From Adiantum capillus-veneris (taxonomy: Eukaryota > Streptophyta > Polypodiopsida > Polypodiales > Pteridaceae): a DNA stretch of 64,000 nucleotides. Numbering within the stretch: position 1 is the stretch's first letter; each line of letters begins with the position of its first letter. Under the pieces are notes generated by a model that saw only the letters and a list, made by a program, of their open reading frames with translations, was not told the DNA's origin and ran no database searches. The stretch lies in contig CM043968.1 of assembly GCA_014529385.2 (NCBI GenBank), forward strand, positions 23,397,513 through 23,461,512, in the 5' to 3' direction. A program made the translations under genes and the position numbers. Of the stretch, positions 45,441 to 55,886 are shown piece by piece.

Positions 45441-46077
45441 ACATATAATTGTGGTAGCCCCTTTTATTCAATCACTGCTAGTAATCTTGTGGAAATATTT
45501 TAGAAAGACTATTGCTTCATGGATGACAATTGTTGTATTCATTGTTATGGTGTTCTTTACATATCTTTTGTATAACTTCACTCATATGGTATGCAAGCAT
45601 GGCTAATACATTTGTGGAAGTAGTTTAGAATGCTAGTATACTTGTGGAAGTAATTTAGAATGACTATTACTTCATGGATGACAATTTTTGTATTCATTGT
45701 TATGCAAGTAGTATACCTATGGAAGTAGTTTAGAATGACTATTGCTTTATGGATGACAATTGCTAGCTTCATTGTTACGATGTTCTTTGCATATCTTTCT
45801 TACCACCTCATCATAGAGTATGCTAGAACTTCTGGGAGACCTACTTTATGGATGGAGATTATTGTACTTATTGTTATGGTATTATTTATAATCTTTTGTA
45901 TAACTACACTCATAGAGTATGCAAACATGGCTAGTATACTTGTGGAAGTAGTTTAAAATGCATATTATTTTATACATGACAATTGTTGTATTCATTGTCA
46001 CAGTTTTCTTTACATGTCTTTCTAAAACATTACTCATAAAGTAATGACAAGTGTGTGTATAATTTTTGAGATAAACT
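45441..46077 (+). repeat. spacer between the two CACTA ORF regions, degenerate repeats
   Basis: Four or five degenerate copies of a unit containing GTGGAAGTAGTTTAGAATG, ACTATTGCTTCATGGATGAC and AATTGTTGTATTCATTGTTA, spaced irregularly by about 60-110 bp. No gene. Confidence 0.7.
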
Positions 46078-47187
46078 TTGTTACTTAAATGTCTTGCTGC
46101 TCATGTGTGTGTTCAATGCTTTGTCTTTTCATATATGAGTTATCCACAGTCCTTTGTGGAGCAACTACTATCTTTCTCTAATGAAGAGGCCCTCAAATTT
46201 TTAGATTCTTGGAGGGCCAGTCATCTTGGAAATCAGAGAGTTGTTTCGTCTCCATCTAGAAACTCTATAGGTGTTGACACTACTAGCTCAACGAGAAATA
46301 TGACCCAATCATATATGAACAGGTGTTTAGGCCTCCACCTCCTAAGCTTAGAGAACCCAATAAACTCTATGGTAGGGATTTCCTCTTAGAAGAGGGTAAT
46401 AACCAACATAGAGTTCTTTATTCAAACTATGGGTTTGTTAGAGGATGGTTTTCCAAACACAAGCCATTTGGAGACCTTAGAAATAACATGGAGAGAAAGA
46501 ATACCGTGTTGGATGTGATAAGAAAAAATAAAGGTGAGCTTAAGCCTGTAATAGTAGCTGGAGAAAATTATCATTGGAAAAAAGAGGACGTTTATACATG
46601 GTCCATCAAGTCTCTTGCGGCAAAACGAAAATGGAGAAAAAAGAAACCAAACAACGAATTATCTTCTAGCACCCCAATGGTATGTGTCATTTTGTAGGAT
46701 TTTCTCTAAGTAATGAACTTCTATTATGTCAAAGTATAATCAAAATGTTTACATGAGATTAGATAGAAAAAGAAAAAGATGATGATGATGATAAACAAGA
46801 ATTTCATGAGAATGATGGAGGAGAAAGTGAACTAAAAGGAGAAAGTGAGCTAGGAGAATATGGTTCACTCACAAAACTTGTGAGTAATCCTCTAAGGTAT
46901 TGGAAATTTATATGAAAACTAATGATGAAGAAAGTAATGCTTTTGTTATTATTGAATAGCTAAAGGATGCTTGTGCACAAGAAACCATTTGTATATATAT
47001 TGAAGAAGAAGAAGAGCAATCACAAGCTACTCATGTAAGCACTTCTATCTTAAAATAACAATAATGTATGACCTATCATGATAAAATTTGTTATTATGTG
47101 TTTAGAGAGAGACGGAAGCATACATTCCTAAGATGCCATGGGAAAATCATGATTTACAAAGTGATGGTTATGAGGTATGTGTGGTTT

Positions 47188-47273
<86 letters not shown>

Positions 47274-48311
47274 GATATCAATTGAAATAATTGAGGTAAA
47301 TTTAGCTAGTTTTGTGTGCGTGTGTGTATGTGTGTAAATTCAATTGCTTAATGCGCAAGCATATAGAAACTACATGCAAGATGAAGAGTTTGTCCAATGC
47401 TATCAAGAAAAGGATATGGAAGTAAACAATGAATTAGATGAGTGTGAAGAGCATATCACAAAACTGGTACAATTCGAATTCATGTATTTTTTAAACTCTA
47501 AAACTTTTTGTTGATTGCACTCTTTTCTTGAATAATTTGTGAAGGAAAAAATCAATGGAAGGACACAAATTATAAGTGGTACAAACCAAGAACAGAAAAG
47601 AAAAAGCACACGAAAGCACAAGGTACTATTTAAAGATGCTTCACATGGAATATTTATTTAATGAAATACTTACCCTACTTAATTTTAATGTTATAAAAAA
47701 GCCATGTTTTCCCACTTCTATAGGCTACTTCTAAGATTGAAGAGCTACTAAAGGAGAAAGATCAAGCTTCAAAGTTTTTGAAGCTTAAAAAGAAAAAGGT
47801 TTTTTCTTCACAATAATAAGATTCTTTAAATATTTTTGCATGTGGCTACAAAATAAAAGAGTGGACTTTAATTGTTTTAGGAGCGGAAATCTGATGGGGG
47901 ATGTTCAATGAATCAAAATCAATGTGTGTTGGAATTTCAGGTATGCAATAAAAGCTAAAAACATTGCCTTACTTATGTTCACAAAAATAATACGTCACTT
48001 TTTAAACCATGTTATTTTGTTATGACAATTATGTAGGCACAAAATTTGTCCAAGGATGACAAAGAAACTATATTAATGAAGTGGCTAAATCTCAAGAAAG
48101 TACAAGACTTGTACCACTTGATCAAGCCAACGTATTTTGCTATACAGAATCGAATAGTTTCCTCAAGAAGAGAGCAAATGAGGATACTAATACTTCCACT
48201 ATATGTGAAGATTTAGTTACATGGATTTTGTTAGAAGGCCTGGTAATTTTTTATTTTGATAAAGTTGGCTCTTTATCCATGAAGGATATCATTGTAACAA
48301 ATGACAAGTAG
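46078..48311 (+). pseudogene. second ORF region of the CACTA-like element (multi-exon, unknown product)
   Basis: The first part (46138-46680) reads SYPQSFVEQLLSFSNEEALK, FLDSWRASHLGNQRVVSS, then after a frame change VFRPPPPKLREPNKLYGRDF, GWFSKHKPFGDLRNNMERKN, VIVAGENYHWKKEDVYTWSI, ending in a basic stretch (AAKRKWRKKK). Downstream (46760-48310) are short acidic or lysine-rich exon-like pieces separated by AT-rich introns, e.g. near 46765-46860, 47560-47620, 47725-47800 and 48040-48240. In En/Spm the second product (TnpA) binds subterminal repeats; position and charge fit, but similarity is not shown. Confidence 0.5.
47192..47271. repeat. compound (CT)n(CA)n microsatellite
   Basis: CT run of about 39 bp followed directly by CA run of about 41 bp. 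Confidence 0.97.
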
Positions 48312-48479
48312 TTTTATAATCCAACCACATGATTTAAGAATTGTAGCATGTAACACACATTATGTAAGCTTTCATTTGTTGTACTCATAGCTATCTTTAT
48401 GAATTAAGCCTACTTTAGTCTCATTGAAGTAATCTCTCCTAAATTGTTTGCTCGTGGAAAATTTTTTATATTAATTACT

Positions 48480-48867
48480 ATTTTGTGTCTACATGTTCCT
48501 TAATGAATTATTAGGTGAACTACTAGGTTGTTTATAGAAAAGTTACTAGATGAACTAATAGTTTGCAAGCAACCGTCCTTATATATTACTAGATGACTTG
48601 CTAGGTCGTAAACAAAAATTGCTAGTTGACTTACTGGTTTGAAAACACAGATATGTAAGGTCAAACTAGTAATTGAGTCAACTCCTACATTGAACTAGTA
48701 ATCTTTTTAGCATATTGAGACTTGAATTGCCATATGGCTATTCAACTCTCCATATAATAACAAAATTACTATATGTAGCATCTAGGAGTTGTCTCTTTTT
48801 TACTAGTTTGCACTCTTACTAGATGTGTGTATTGAAACTAGTCAATCATCTAGCAATCGTACATTTT
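48480..48867 (+). repeat. right subterminal region of the CACTA-like element
   Basis: Many ACTAG, TACTAGATGA and GAACTAGTAA motifs with copies of CCATAT/ATATGG near 48731, 48751 and 48772. Less regular than the left subterminal array. Confidence 0.6.
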
Positions 48868-48901
48868 TTACTATATGGTAAGCTGTCCAAAGCGCCTTGT
48901 G
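48868..48901 (+). repeat. CACTA-like element, right terminal inverted repeat
   Basis: Its reverse complement reads CACAAGGCGCTTTGGACAGC then TTACCATATAGTAA, matching the left end at 30 of 34 positions. Confidence 0.85.
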
Positions 48902-49168
48902 GAATTCTATGCCTACGACACTGAGACGGGCCAAATGGAGCTGGTGCGCGTGTTTTGCCCTACGCTTGAAGATATGAATGTCTTGTTTCACGTGCACTTT
49001 GATTATAACCAAAAAACCTATGCACCGCAGGTCATGACCGAGCCCATCCCGCAGTCGGTGCAGTTTAATGCCGGCGGCAGCCTCACTTGCTTCTCCGATC
49101 ACAATGCCAACCCTATCGTCTTCCGCGACCAGGAGAACACGGTCCCGCACAAGGTGGTCGACGGCTGA
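48902..49168 (+). pseudogene. 3' half of the small secreted-protein gene
   Basis: The frame starts beside the transposon end: EFYAYDTETGQMELVRVFCP, TLEDMNVLFHVHFDYNQKTY, APQVMTEPIPQSVQFNAGGS, LTCFSDHNANPIVFRDQENT and a stop at 49166-49168. It is GC-richer than its surroundings and has normal codon composition, unlike the transposon. Rejoining with a 2-bp duplication (AA/GA) keeps the frame of the 5' half; with a 3-bp duplication it does not. Only one cysteine pair is visible (VFCP, LTCF). Family unknown. The open frame starting at 48875 includes nine codons of transposon sequence. Confidence 0.6.
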
Positions 49169-49701
49169 TCAACACCCTAGCAGCTCCTAGCTAATCAGCC
49201 GCTCTCACTAGCTAATCTTTTTGTATCAAATCGCACATATCCCATGCGAAGCGCTCATAAGGATGTTTGTATCGCTCTCTCACTAACTAATCGTATAATG
49301 CACTTGAAGAATCCCCTACAATTGACTACCACATGCAAAGTGAAGCACTTGTTGGCTTTGTATTGCTACCCTTGAGCATAGTAGCTTGCTTCATTTTCAT
49401 CTCCTTGAACACGATGTAACATTATCACACCTCTTATTGTACTGTTAAGAGTTTACTTCTCAAAGAAAATGTCTGAGATTATATAATATATCTGCATGTT
49501 TAAGAAATTTTCTTGCTAATACATCTTCTTGGCTGTACAAAATAGATGCATGCCGCTAAGTGTTTGCTTCCTTCAGTGCTTGCAAGATTGGGCCTTGTTG
49601 GCTAGAGATCGTTGTTAACTTATAAATGCAAAGCTTGCAACCAAGTAGTGTTAATCAACAATGCAAGTAGCAGCTTGCTATGTGCTTATCTCTAATACAT
49701 A
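49169..49701. other. downstream flank of the split gene
   Basis: No gene. Early part has CTAGCTAATC repeats (49185-49290) that could be 3' untranslated sequence; the rest is AT-rich. The gypsy-2 LTR probably begins near 49702. Confidence 0.45.
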
Positions 49702-49717
49702 TGTTGAGCGAGCTGTA

Positions 49718-49722
49718 GACGG
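49718..49722. repeat. target-site duplication of copia-3, left copy (GACGG)
   Basis: GACGG directly precedes the left LTR and is repeated at 55333-55337 directly after the right LTR. Confidence 0.92.
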
Positions 49723-50489
49723 TGTTAGGAAATAAGACGTAGCTAAATAGATAATTGAGTAGATTACATAATGGAGAGAGACAGATTTATATACACGAGA
49801 TTATAGAGTAGAGAGAGAGAGAGAGAGTACACACGATATACGTGGTTCACCCAATGTGGGCTACGTCCACGAGAAAGCAGCCACTCAATGGCTTTAGTAC
49901 TTCAAAACAAGAAGTAGTTTACAAAGGGATTATACCCTTAATGGAGCACCCGCCTTGCTTCACTCTCACCACCTCACACTCACCTTGTTGCATCAACTTC
50001 ACACTATGAAATGTGTGTAGAAATGGCCTCCTTTTATAGGCCAAAAGGGCTGCCCTCTCTTATGAGAGACAGCCATGTGTAGCCGCCCTTGTGCGAATAA
50101 GTCCAAATCGGACCCTCCAATCCGCCCATGTGTGGCCGCCCTTGAGAAGACAAGTCCGCTTTTGAATTCGGCCACCTGCCATTGAATTCGGCCACCGGCC
50201 ACCGGCCATTGACTTCCGACCACCGGCCATCGGCCATTGACTACCGGCCACCGGCCAACCGACCGGTTGTTTTTCGACCACTTTCCGGCCGTCGTCCGGC
50301 CATAATATTCCGGCGAAAAAGAATATTCCGGCGAAAAAAAGTTGCCCCTGATTCTTGTCCGTGAAAATTTTGGTTTTCGGTGAGTGATTTTCCTTCACGC
50401 ACGATGGCTTCTCCTCATAATGGGGGCCTTACAAATGTGTGCTTTTACCACAGAAAATTACAAGGGTAAATCAGGCTCCATACTTAACA
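49723..50489 (-). repeat. copia-3 3' LTR (767 bp)
   Basis: Plus strand TGTTAGGAAATAAG...CATACTTAACA. It contains (GA)n near 49810 and a GC-rich minisatellite of GGCCACCGGCCATTGAC-type units at 50160-50265. The ATTCCGGCGAAAAA motif occurs twice near 50308-50335. Confidence 0.95.
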
Positions 50490-50504
50490 ATCTCCCACTT
50501 GGAG
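50490..50504 (-). other. copia-3 polypurine tract
   Basis: Plus strand ATCTCCCACTTGGAG; the element strand reads CTCCAAGTGGGAGAT directly before the 3' LTR. Confidence 0.75.
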
Positions 50505-50549
50505 ACTGATCTCCAAACCAAACCTGTGACTGCTTTCCATTCGGGCTTC

Positions 50550-51191
50550 TTATCCTTGAATGCCGATTGAAGATGAGCAAAAGCTCAACTTCTCCTTGTT
50601 GACCACCTTTGTAAACATGTCTGCAGGATTTTCACTTGTATGCATCTTTCCTAGCTTTAGTTGTCCCTCTTCCAAAAGAGTGTGTATGAAGTGATATCTC
50701 ACCTCAATGTGCTTTGTCCTTGAATGAAAGGCTGAGTTCTTCGCAAGATGGATAGCGCTTTGGCTATCACTGTACAAGACACAATTGTCTTGTTTGAATC
50801 CAAGCTCTTCTAAGAATCTGTGAAGCCACAGAATTTCTTTTCTTGCCTCCGTCATTGCTACATACTCTGCTTCCGTGGTAGAAAGTGAAACCACTTTCTG
50901 CAGCTTTGCAGCGCAGCTTACTGCTATGCCTCCAACCGTGAACACATAGCCAGTAGTGCTCCTTCGAGTATCTTTGTCACCTGCCATATCTGCATCAGCA
51001 TACCCTTCTAGAAAAATATCAGTTCCTCCAAAATACAAAGCATTTGTTGTTGTCCCTTTTAGATACCTAAGTATCCACTTCACAGCTTGCCAATGCTCTT
51101 TACCTGGGTTGTCCATGAACCTACTCACAACTCCCACTGCATGTCCAATGTCTGGCCTTGTCCAGACCATAGCATACATTAAAGAACCTAC
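50550..51191 (-). pseudogene. copia-3 RT end and RNase H
   Basis: In the same frame as RT but after a TAG at 51192-51194. It starts VGSLMYAMVWTRPDIGHAVG. RNase H motifs are YADADMAGDKDTRRS, VSLSTTEAEYVAMTEA, YSDSQSAIHLAKN and ARTKH-type SRTKHIEVRYHFI, then a tail with NPADMFTKVVNKEKL ending in a stop at 50550. Active-site residues are present. It degrades template RNA during reverse transcription. Confidence 0.93.
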
Positions 51192-53003
51192 CTATACAGC
51201 ATATGGAACTTTAGACATATAGGCTATCTCCTCTTGTGTCTTTGGACACATATCCTTCGTTAGTTCAAAATGACCAGTCAAAGGTGTAGAAACTGGTTTT
51301 GCATTTTGCATTTCAAACCTTTCTAGTACCTTCTTGATGTAATCTTCTTGAGATAGCTTTATTATCTTCTTTGTCCTGTCCCTTGATATTTTCATACCAA
51401 GTATCCTCTTTGCAGCACCTAAATCTTTCATTGAAAAAGATTTGGACAGCTCCTCTTTTAGGTCTTTGATGTCCTGCATGTTAGCACTTGCAATCAACAT
51501 GTCATCAACATACAACATTAGGATGATGAATTTCCCATCTCCTAAATTCTCCGTGTAGACGCAGTGATCCGAGTTGCATCTTGTGAATCCATGATCCAAC
51601 ATCCATCGATCAAACTTCAAGTACCATTGTCTTGATGCTTGCTTTAAACCATACAAGCTCTTCTTTAATCTGCAAACCATTTTCTCCTTACCTTTTACTT
51701 CATACCCCTTTGGTTGAAGCATGTAGATTTCCTCCTCTAAGTCACCGTGAGGGAATGTCGTATTTACATCCATTTGCTCGAGATTTAGATCATGAGCAGC
51801 CACAAGGCTTAAGACAAGCCTAATTGAGTTCATTTTTACAACAAGAGAAAATATTTCATTGAAGTCAATACCTTTCTTTTGAGAAAAACCTTTTACCACA
51901 AGCCTAAACTTGTACCTTTTCTTCCCACCTTCTTCTTCCTTTAGCTTGTACACCCATTTGTTTTGAAGTGCCCGCTTACCTTTAGGCAACTCAACCAACT
52001 CCCATGTTTGGTTGCGATGTAGTGAGTCCATCTCCACTTGCATGCTCTTCGTCCATTCTTCTTTGGATTCATGTTGCATAGCTTCTTCATATGATTCCGG
52101 CTCTCCAGAATTTGAGATCAAGAGATGGTTGAAGGAAGGAACAAACCTTTCTGGAGGTCTACTTGCTCTTGTAGATCTTCGGGGAATAGGTTGAGGCTCC
52201 TCATTTGGTTGACGTTGTTGCACATTGTCACCGTTTTCAGTCCTTGAGTCTTCACCGTCCTCAAGCTCCATGTACACATCACCTGTTTGTTTTCTTTCCA
52301 AGTAATCTTTGTACACATTTTGTTCGTTAAAAATTACATCCCTACTCCTTAAGATTTTACCATCTTCAGGATTCCATAGGCGATACCCAAAGTCTCCTTC
52401 TCCATAGCCAATGAAGAAACACTTTTTGGACTTTGCATCTAACTTTGATCTTAGGCTTCTATCTATGTGCATGAAAGCCTCACACCCAAACACTTTGAGA
52501 AATGCATAATTCACCAGTTTACCTGTCCATGCCTCTTCTAGAACTCCCCCATCCAATGCCGTTGAGGGTGACCGATTGATTAAGTACACAGACGTACTTA
52601 CAGCTTCCGCCCAAAGCTCAAGTGGTAGGCCTGCATGTAGCTGCATGCTTCGTGCTCGTTCCATGATTGTCCTGTTCATCCTTTCCGAAATCCCATTTTG
52701 TTGAGGTGTCCTTGGGGTTTTCCTTTGCCTCCGAATGCCATTGCTAGCACAAAAGCTTTCAAAAGCTTGGCTGCAATATTCGCCTCCATTGTCGGATCTG
52801 AGGCATTTAACCTTGGTACCTGTTTCATTCTCCACAAAGGCTTTCCACCTTTGAAATATGGAAAATACATCGGATTTATTCTTCATGACATAAACCCATG
52901 TTTTTCTAGTCGCATCGTCTATGAATGTTACATAGTACAATGAGCCACCAAGTGATGGTGTACTTGCAGGACCCCAAACATCAGAATGAACCAACTCAAG
53001 TTT
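51192..53003 (-). pseudogene. copia-3 integrase core and reverse transcriptase
   Basis: 600 codons after a TAA at 53004-53006. Integrase: Asp in VHSDVWGPAS, Asp in CLRSDNGGEY, Glu in PQQNGISERMNRT, then WAEAVSTSVYLINRSPS and FIGYGEGDFGYRLWNP. RT: WELVELPKGKRALQNKWVYK, VVKGFSQKKGIDF, MDVNTTFPHGDLEEEIYM (usual text DVKTAFLHG), CRLKKSLYGLKQASRQWY and the catalytic box LMLYVDDMLIAS. Conserved residues are largely intact, so few changes separate it from an active copy. The frame ends at TAG 51192-51194. Confidence 0.94.
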
Positions 53004-54422
53004 TTAATTTTTTCTTTCATTTCCTGATTTTTGAAATTTTACCCTCTTTTGTTTACCATAAACACAATCTTCACAGAACTCTAAGTCCACTTCTTTCAAA
53101 CCTGGTAGAAGCTTCTTTGTTTGAAGGATTTGCATTCCTTTGGCACTCATATGCCCAAGTCGGTAGTGCCACACCGCACTGTCAACTTCTGTAGTTGCTG
53201 CACAAGCTGAAGGTTGCGTGTTAACAGTACACAAGTAAAGTGTACCGACTTTTTCACCCTTGGCAATCACCAAAGATCCCTTTGAGATCTTCCACCGTTT
53301 GTTTCCGAATGCAATGTTGTGACCTTCATCGTCCAATTGTCCTGTAGAGATCAAATTTTTGCGAAGAGAAGGAACATGCCTAACATCTTTAAGCTTCCAT
53401 TCATTTCCGTTAGCAGTTTTGACAGAAACTGTACCTTTGCCGACAATCTCACAAGCTTCATCATCTCCCAAGTATACATACCCAAAATTACCTTTGGTGT
53501 AGTCTTGGAAATGTTGCTTGTGTGGTGTCGCATGGAATGAAGCCCCGGAATCTACTATCCAAGAATTAGACACATTGTCTAATGAGAGAATTAGAGCATC
53601 TTGCTCTACTTTACCTGCCACATTGGCCTCCGATGTTGGCTTGTTGTCTTGAGACTTTGTCTCCTTCTTCTTCTTGGAACAGCAATCCTTCTTGACGTGG
53701 CCCTTCTTGCCGCAGTTCCAACATTCAAGAACTGACTTTGTGCATGACTTGCTCTGCCTTGAGCGATCACGACCCTTTTGGTTTTTGAACCTCTCCTTAA
53801 GCCTTTGTCTTGTTTCCACTGATAGTGCAGCACTTGATGATTCTCCTGTGCTTCTCCTTCGCATTTCCTCGCTTAGGAGAACACCCACAACATCACCAAA
53901 CTTAAGAGTATTTGTGTCAGAGATAGAATTACTTACAGCCATCACAAGGCTGTCCCAACTATCCGGTAGAGATGATAGTATAAGGAGAGCTCGCACTTCG
54001 TCATCGAAATTGATTTTCACTGATCGAAGTTGACTTATGTTTGTGTTAAAGTCATTTAGGTGTTCTGCAACTGAACCATTCTCTGCCATCTTTAGATTGA
54101 ACAAGCGCTTCATAAGAAATACCTTATTGGATGCCGATGGTTTCTCGTAGAAGTCGTCAAGTGACTTCATCAAGTCCTCCGTGGTCTTCATCTCCGAAAC
54201 ATTGAAGGCCACCGTTGACGCCAAGCTTAACCGGATTTTTCTCAGTGCCTTTCGATCAAGGACAATCCATGCTTCATCTGCCATTGTTGCGGGCTTCTTC
54301 GCAAGACCGCCTAGTGGCAAATAGAGGTCCTTCTGGTAGAGATAGTCTTCAATCTACATCTTCCAATGTTGGTAGTTTTTGCCGTTGAACTTCTCAATCT
54401 TGAGCTTCCCTTCCTCCGCCAT
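53004..54422 (-). pseudogene. copia-3 gag, protease and integrase zinc region
   Basis: The probable start is the ATG at 54422 (AEEGKLKIEKFNGKNYQHW). A TAG in the following WKM-stop-IEDYLYQ (about 54349) replaces Gln. Gag continues with IRLSLASTVAFNVSEMKTTE, LMKRLFNLKMAENGSVAEHL and LLILSSLPDSWDSLVMAVSN, then a CCHC knuckle CWNCGKKGHVKKDC. Protease site is WIVDSGASFHATPHK. The integrase zinc part is WHYRLGHMSAKGM and CEDCVYGKQKRVKF. The frame ends at TAA 53004-53006 just before the integrase core. Confidence 0.93.
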
Positions 54423-54481
54423 AACTCCCACTCAATTCAAGGAATCCTTTCCTTGAGATAATTAAGCTACGAGCAAACCAT

Positions 54482-54493
54482 GCTCTGATACCA
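54482..54493 (-). other. copia-3 primer-binding site
   Basis: TGGTATCAGAGC on the element strand, two bases from the 5' LTR end (CCTAACA), complementary to initiator tRNA-Met. Confidence 0.93.
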
Positions 54494-54495
54494 GT

Positions 54496-55332
54496 TGTTA
54501 GGAAATAAGACGTAGCTAAATAGATAATTGAGTAGATTACTTAATGGAGAGAGACAGATTTATATACACGAGATTATAGAGTAGAGAGAGAGAGAGAGAG
54601 AGAGAGAGTACACACGATATACATGGTTCACCCAATGTGGGCTACGTCCACGGGAAAGCAGCCACTCAATGGCTTTAGTACTTCAAAACAAGAAGTAGTT
54701 TACAAAGGGATTATACCCTTAATGGAGCTCCCGCCTTGCTTCACTCTCACCACCTCACACTCACCTTGTTGCATCAACTTCACACTATGAAATGTGTGTA
54801 GAAATGGCCTCCTTTTATAGGCCAAAAGGGTTGCCCTCTCTTATGAGAGACAGCCATGTGTAGCCGCCCTTGTGCGAATAAGTCCAAATCGGACCCTCCA
54901 ATCCGCCCATGTGTGGCCGCCCTTGAGAAGACAAGTCTGCTTTTGAATTCGGCCACCGGCCATTGAATTCGGCTACCGGCCACCGGCCATTGACTTCCGA
55001 CCACCGGCCACCGGCCATTGACTTCCGACCACCGGCCATCGGCCATTGACTACCGGCCACCGGCCAACCGACCTGTTGTTTTCCGACCACTTTCCGGTCG
55101 CCGTCCAGCCATAATATTCCGGCGAAAAAAGAATATTCCGGCGAAAAAAAGTCTTGGGGGCCTCCGCCCCCGAGGCCTTTAAAGTTGCCCCTGATTCTTG
55201 TCCGTGAAAATTTTGGTTTCCGGTGAGTGATTTTCCTTCACGCACGATGGCTTCTCCTCATAATGGGGGCCTTACAAATGTGCGCTTTTACCACAGAAAA
55301 TTACAAGGGTAAATCAGGCTCCATACTTAACA
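54496..55332 (-). repeat. copia-3 5' LTR (837 bp)
   Basis: Aligns with 49723-50489 but is 70 bp longer. The extra length is in the (GA)n run near 54590, additional GGCCACCGGCCATTGACTTC units near 54950-55040, and a ~33-bp segment at about 55152-55184 (CTTGGGGGCCTCCGCCCCCG then AGGCC) that can fold on itself. Confidence 0.94.
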
Positions 55333-55337
55333 GACGG
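55333..55337. repeat. target-site duplication of copia-3, right copy (GACGG)
   Basis: Identical to 49718-49722. Rejoining at this site restores continuous gypsy-2 LTR sequence. Confidence 0.92.
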
Positions 55338-55815
55338 CTGAATTGTTCACTATGTGGGAACGTCTTCTTAGAGGATGGGTAGCAAATTACTTAGTAGTTA
55401 CTATGGTAATTACTACAGTAAACCTGAAGTGTATAAATAGGGCCCATTACATTGTAATCGGGTTGGCAATTATTATCATTTGGGTTAGCGCCTTCGCTAT
55501 ACTTGTACTTGAGGATCATTGGCAATATTGTCGGCTGTACTTTCTCTCTGTAAATCATATTCGCTGTAATCTTGATCTGTAATCCCAATCATGGCATATA
55601 TTCCAGTTATACTTACTTCTCGTCCACTCTTCTAAATCTGAATCTGAATCTGAACCTTATTTCAATACATAAGTCTGATTCTTATTTCAGTATCCAAATT
55701 CCAGTATAGTCTCTGATTCCTGTCCAGTCTGCTGTCTGAAATCTTCCTACACTAGTAGCTGAAATCTTCCAACACTGGAATTAGCTGTCTCAAGAGATCA
55801 GCTACAATTCCATTT
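55338..55815 (+). repeat. gypsy-2 5' LTR, part downstream of copia-3
   Basis: Non-coding, with the TATA box at 55432 and degenerate TCTGAATCTGAATCTGAAC repeats at 55630-55740. Its end towards the PBS is not certain: CCAACA at 55774 or GCTACA at 55806. Confidence 0.65.
55432..55439 (+). promoter_or_regulatory. gypsy-2 LTR TATA box
   Basis: GTGTATAAATAGGGCCCATT is a strong plant-type TATA context about 450 bp before the gag ATG. Copia-3 lies upstream of it, so LTR sequences 5' of the box were displaced by 5.6 kb. Confidence 0.7.
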
Positions 55816-55827
55816 TGGCGATCACGG
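55816..55827 (+). other. gypsy-2 candidate primer-binding site
   Basis: TGGCGATCACGG has the TGG start of tRNA-derived primer sites and lies between LTR and gag. The matching tRNA is not identified from memory. Confidence 0.45.
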
Positions 55828-55886
55828 TGGCTCGAGCTGAAGCTCGTTGACTGAAAGACTCTTCTCCCAGTTCGAAGTTTTCAGCA

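Larger units (their letters stand above)
35608..48901 (+). mobile_element. CACTA-like (EnSpm/CMC) DNA transposon, about 13.3 kb, defective
   Basis: The ends are 34-bp inverted repeats matching at 30 of 34 positions: CACAAGG, two variable bases, CTTTGGACA, two variable bases, TTACCATATAGTAA. Flanking bases are AAA (left) and GAA (right), a possible 3-bp duplication with one change. The left subterminal region holds several inverted copies of the inner terminal motif (CTATATGGTAAG), as expected for CACTA elements. The interior has a TNP2-like transposase (41477-45440) and a second multi-exon ORF region (46078-48311). LINE-B and microsatellites have been added inside. Start CACAA rather than CACTA is atypical, so the superfamily call rests mainly on transposase and layout. 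Confidence 0.75.
49723..55332 (-). mobile_element. Ty1/copia LTR retrotransposon copia-3, complete, few defects
   Basis: LTRs 49723-50489 and 54496-55332, PBS, purine tract, full gag-protease-integrase-RT-RNase H and a GACGG duplication. The LTRs differ by few substitutions but several indels. Three in-frame stops (near 54349, 53004 and 51192) interrupt the polyprotein; key catalytic residues are kept. Gag and RT resemble the Tork/TNT1-type group. It is the least decayed element here. Confidence 0.96.

Noticed and set aside
48842-49150. A 102-codon minus-strand frame opposite the secreted-protein 3' half
   Set aside because: It is the shadow of the plus frame in GC-rich sequence and crosses the transposon end.
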